Assembly (NCBI GenBank): GCA_934309345.1
Contig: CAKRDD010000010.1
Span: 1-64,000, forward strand
Origin: an uncultured Mediterraneibacter sp.
GTDB taxonomy: Bacteria; Bacillota; Clostridia; Lachnospirales; Lachnospiraceae
Direction: 5' to 3'
DNA length: 64,000 bases
Part shown: positions 62,599 through 64,000 of the stretch, one piece after another
How positions within the stretch are numbered: the first letter of the stretch is position 1
Layout: the number at the start of each line of letters is the position of its first letter
Program-made: the position numbers and the translations under genes
The notes under the pieces: model-generated
Database searches by the model: none
The model's input: the letters and a program-made list of their open reading frames with translations, nothing else
Told to the model about the DNA's origin: nothing

Positions 62599-63805
62599 AA
62601 ATATAATCACTCATAACCGGCTGAAGATTATTTTTCAACAAAGCATCATAAACTTCATCTACCGAACGCCCGTCTGAAATCTCGAACTGGTCATCTCCCT
62701 TATCTTCGATATCATCCACATGACTTCCGATTCCCGTGCTGACTCCTGCCGAAATCTTGGTTGCCGCAATACTGACCAGATTGTCTCTGACACGCGCACA
62801 CTCTCTTGTTGAAACTGTGATACTTGCAAATGGCATAAACAAACGGTAAGCACAGACAACCTGCAGAAGCTGCGGCTCATGAACATCCATCGGATTGATT
62901 CTGTCGTTGTTGATGATCGGGCGAAGTCTTGGGCAGGAAAATGCGATTTCTGCATGTGGATATTTTCTCTGTAACAGATAGGCGTGATATCCTGTTGCAA
63001 AAGCGTCTTTTCTAAAATCATCCAGTCCTAAAAGTGCACCGAATCCCACTCCTCGCATACCACCTTTCACTGCTCTCTCCTGTGCATTGACACGGTATGG
63101 GAAGATTCTTTTATGTCCTGCAAGATGGAGTGTCTCATATTTATCAGAATTATATGTCTCCTGAAATACAGTTACATAGTCAGCTCCGCACTCATGAAGA
63201 TAAGCATATTCATCTGAATTGACCGGATAGATTTCAAGACCGATGACCTTGAAATATTTTCTCGCGATCTTACATGCCTCCCCAATATATTCTACTGTAG
63301 ATTTGCTGCGGCTTTCCCCTGTCAGAATCAGGATTTCCTGTAATCCTGTCTCTGCGATTGCTGCCATTTCTTTCTCAATCTCTTCTGCATTCAATTGCGC
63401 ACGGTTAATCTTGTTATGACAGTTAAATCCACAATAAATACAATAATTTTCACAATAGTTTGCTATATAGATTGGTGTAAACATATACACACTGTTTCCA
63501 AAATGTTTTCTTGTCTCCTTCTGAGCTGCCTGGGCAATCTCTTCCAAAAATGGAAGGGCTGCCGGTGATAACAATGCTTTAAAATCTTCCGGAGTACGTT
63601 CAGAATGTGCAAGTGCATTTTTCACATCTGCTGCTGTATATTTGCTATAATCATAGGCTTCCATTGCCTCGATCACCTGATCCATGATTTCTGATCCAAT
63701 ATCCTCCATTCCCGGAAGATAAGTCATATGATCGATTCTGTTTTTCTTCTGATCTTCCAGTATCTCTTCACTTAAAATACTTTCATTAATATGTGTATCA
63801 TTCAT
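62591..63805 (-). CDS. thiH: 2-iminoacetate synthase ThiH
   Basis: 404 residues. Radical SAM motif CENYCIYCGF (CxxxCxxC) and VYMFTPIYIANYCENYC context match ThiH, which cleaves tyrosine to dehydroglycine for the thiazole ring. Overlaps thiE and follows thiG by 12 bases. Confidence 0.96.
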   Translation of the reverse strand: MNDTHINESILSEEILEDQKKNRIDHMTYLPGMEDIGSEIMDQVIEAMEAYDYSKYTAADVKNALAHSERTPEDFKALLSPAALPFLEEIAQAAQKETRKHFGNSVYMFTPIYIANYCENYCIYCGFNCHNKINRAQLNAEEIEKEMAAIAETGLQEILILTGESRSKSTVEYIGEACKIARKYFKVIGLEIYPVNSDEYAYLHECGADYVTVFQETYNSDKYETLHLAGHKRIFPYRVNAQERAVKGGMRGVGFGALLGLDDFRKDAFATGYHAYLLQRKYPHAEIAFSCPRLRPIINNDRINPMDVHEPQLLQVVCAYRLFMPFASITVSTRECARVRDNLVSIAATKISAGVSTGIGSHVDDIEDKGDDQFEISDGRSVDEVYDALLKNNLQPVMSDYIYV

Positions 63806-63817
63806 CTCAACTGCCTC

Positions 63818-64000
63818 CTAGTCTTCCAGAAATCCTGTCAATGGTGAAGATGCACTTGCACCACGTTCAATTGTTCTTCCAAGACCTGAAAGGTAAGCAC
63901 TTCTTCCTGCTTCAATTGCTTTCTTGAATGCCTCAGCCATCTCCTCGACATTTCCTGCTGTTGCGATTGCCGTATTTGCCATAACTGCTGCTGCTCCCAT
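63818..64000 (-). CDS. thiG: Thiazole synthase ThiG (C-terminal part)
   Basis: 60 residues before the edge. [20 protein letters not shown] and [20 protein letters not shown] are the C-terminal phosphate-binding part of ThiG. The gene continues beyond 64000. With thiH it makes the thiazole moiety. Confidence 0.93.
   Translation of the reverse strand: MGAAAVMANTAIATAGNVEEMAEAFKKAIEAGRSAYLSGLGRTIERGASASSPLTGFLED

Overview
The window joins two kinds of DNA. Bases 1 to about 38.3 kb are most of a conjugative element whose recognisable genes all lie on the minus strand, so it reads from about 38 kb down to 353. Bases 38.3-64 kb are ordinary low-G+C Firmicutes chromosome with genes on both strands. 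Class III fructose bisphosphatase, HPr kinase, an LarBCE set, a HemZ remnant, Maff2/CD1108-type conjugation proteins and a T-box suggest a gut clostridium, probably Lachnospiraceae. That placement is inference.

Element, in transcription order. Replication and maintenance (38.1-32.5 kb): three tiny ORFs, a RepA_N-type initiator with 23-bp iterons inside its own gene, an ArpU-like small protein, ParA, ParB, small membrane proteins and SSB. Then an AbiE-like toxin-antitoxin pair with a symmetric operator (32.4-30.6 kb), small regulators including an excisionase-like protein under a palindromic operator, and a lipoprotein. Next a pilus and surface-protein cassette (27.7-20.8 kb): thioester adhesin, backbone pilin, class C sortase, APQTN-tailed pilin, class B sortase and an APKTG-tailed protein. 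Then the type IV secretion block (20.8-11.7 kb): coiled-coil protein, small membrane proteins, Maff2, TrbL/VirB6-like channel, PrgI, VirB4, CHAP hydrolase and an anchored protein. Then a candidate oriT, an array of GTATGGC heptads next to a ribbon-helix-helix gene, the relaxosome (MobC and MOBP relaxase) and accessory genes (tandem SpoVG, DUF5688-like, RadC/ArdC/YodL fusion, PcfB-like) ending in the VirD4 coupling protein. No integrase is visible, so the window does not settle whether this is an ICE, an integrated plasmid or part of a larger element.

The most unusual signal is a 17-bp palindrome, GTACCGAAWTTCGGTAC: 15 perfect and 6 near-perfect copies from 552 to 35537, and none seen in the chromosomal part. 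Many copies sit 16-25 bases upstream of start codons, just before the Shine-Dalgarno sequence. When such a site falls inside the 3' end of the preceding gene it is always read in the same frame (VPNFGT-like). It is absent from the pilin/sortase genes and the AbiE cassette. It looks like an element-wide regulatory or partition site; the element's ParB is one candidate binder, and an RNA-level role is the alternative.

Chromosome: hemZ C-terminal remnant, fbp, dapB, a double-OB SSB-like gene, typA, hpf, yigZ, a class A PBP, a ClC channel, a BASS-family transporter under a T-box leader, a MITE-like folded element with an 8-bp flanking duplication, a MATE transporter, ROK glucokinase, hprK, uvrC, larC-larB-larE, a second MATE transporter, and thiE-thiH-thiG running off the right edge.
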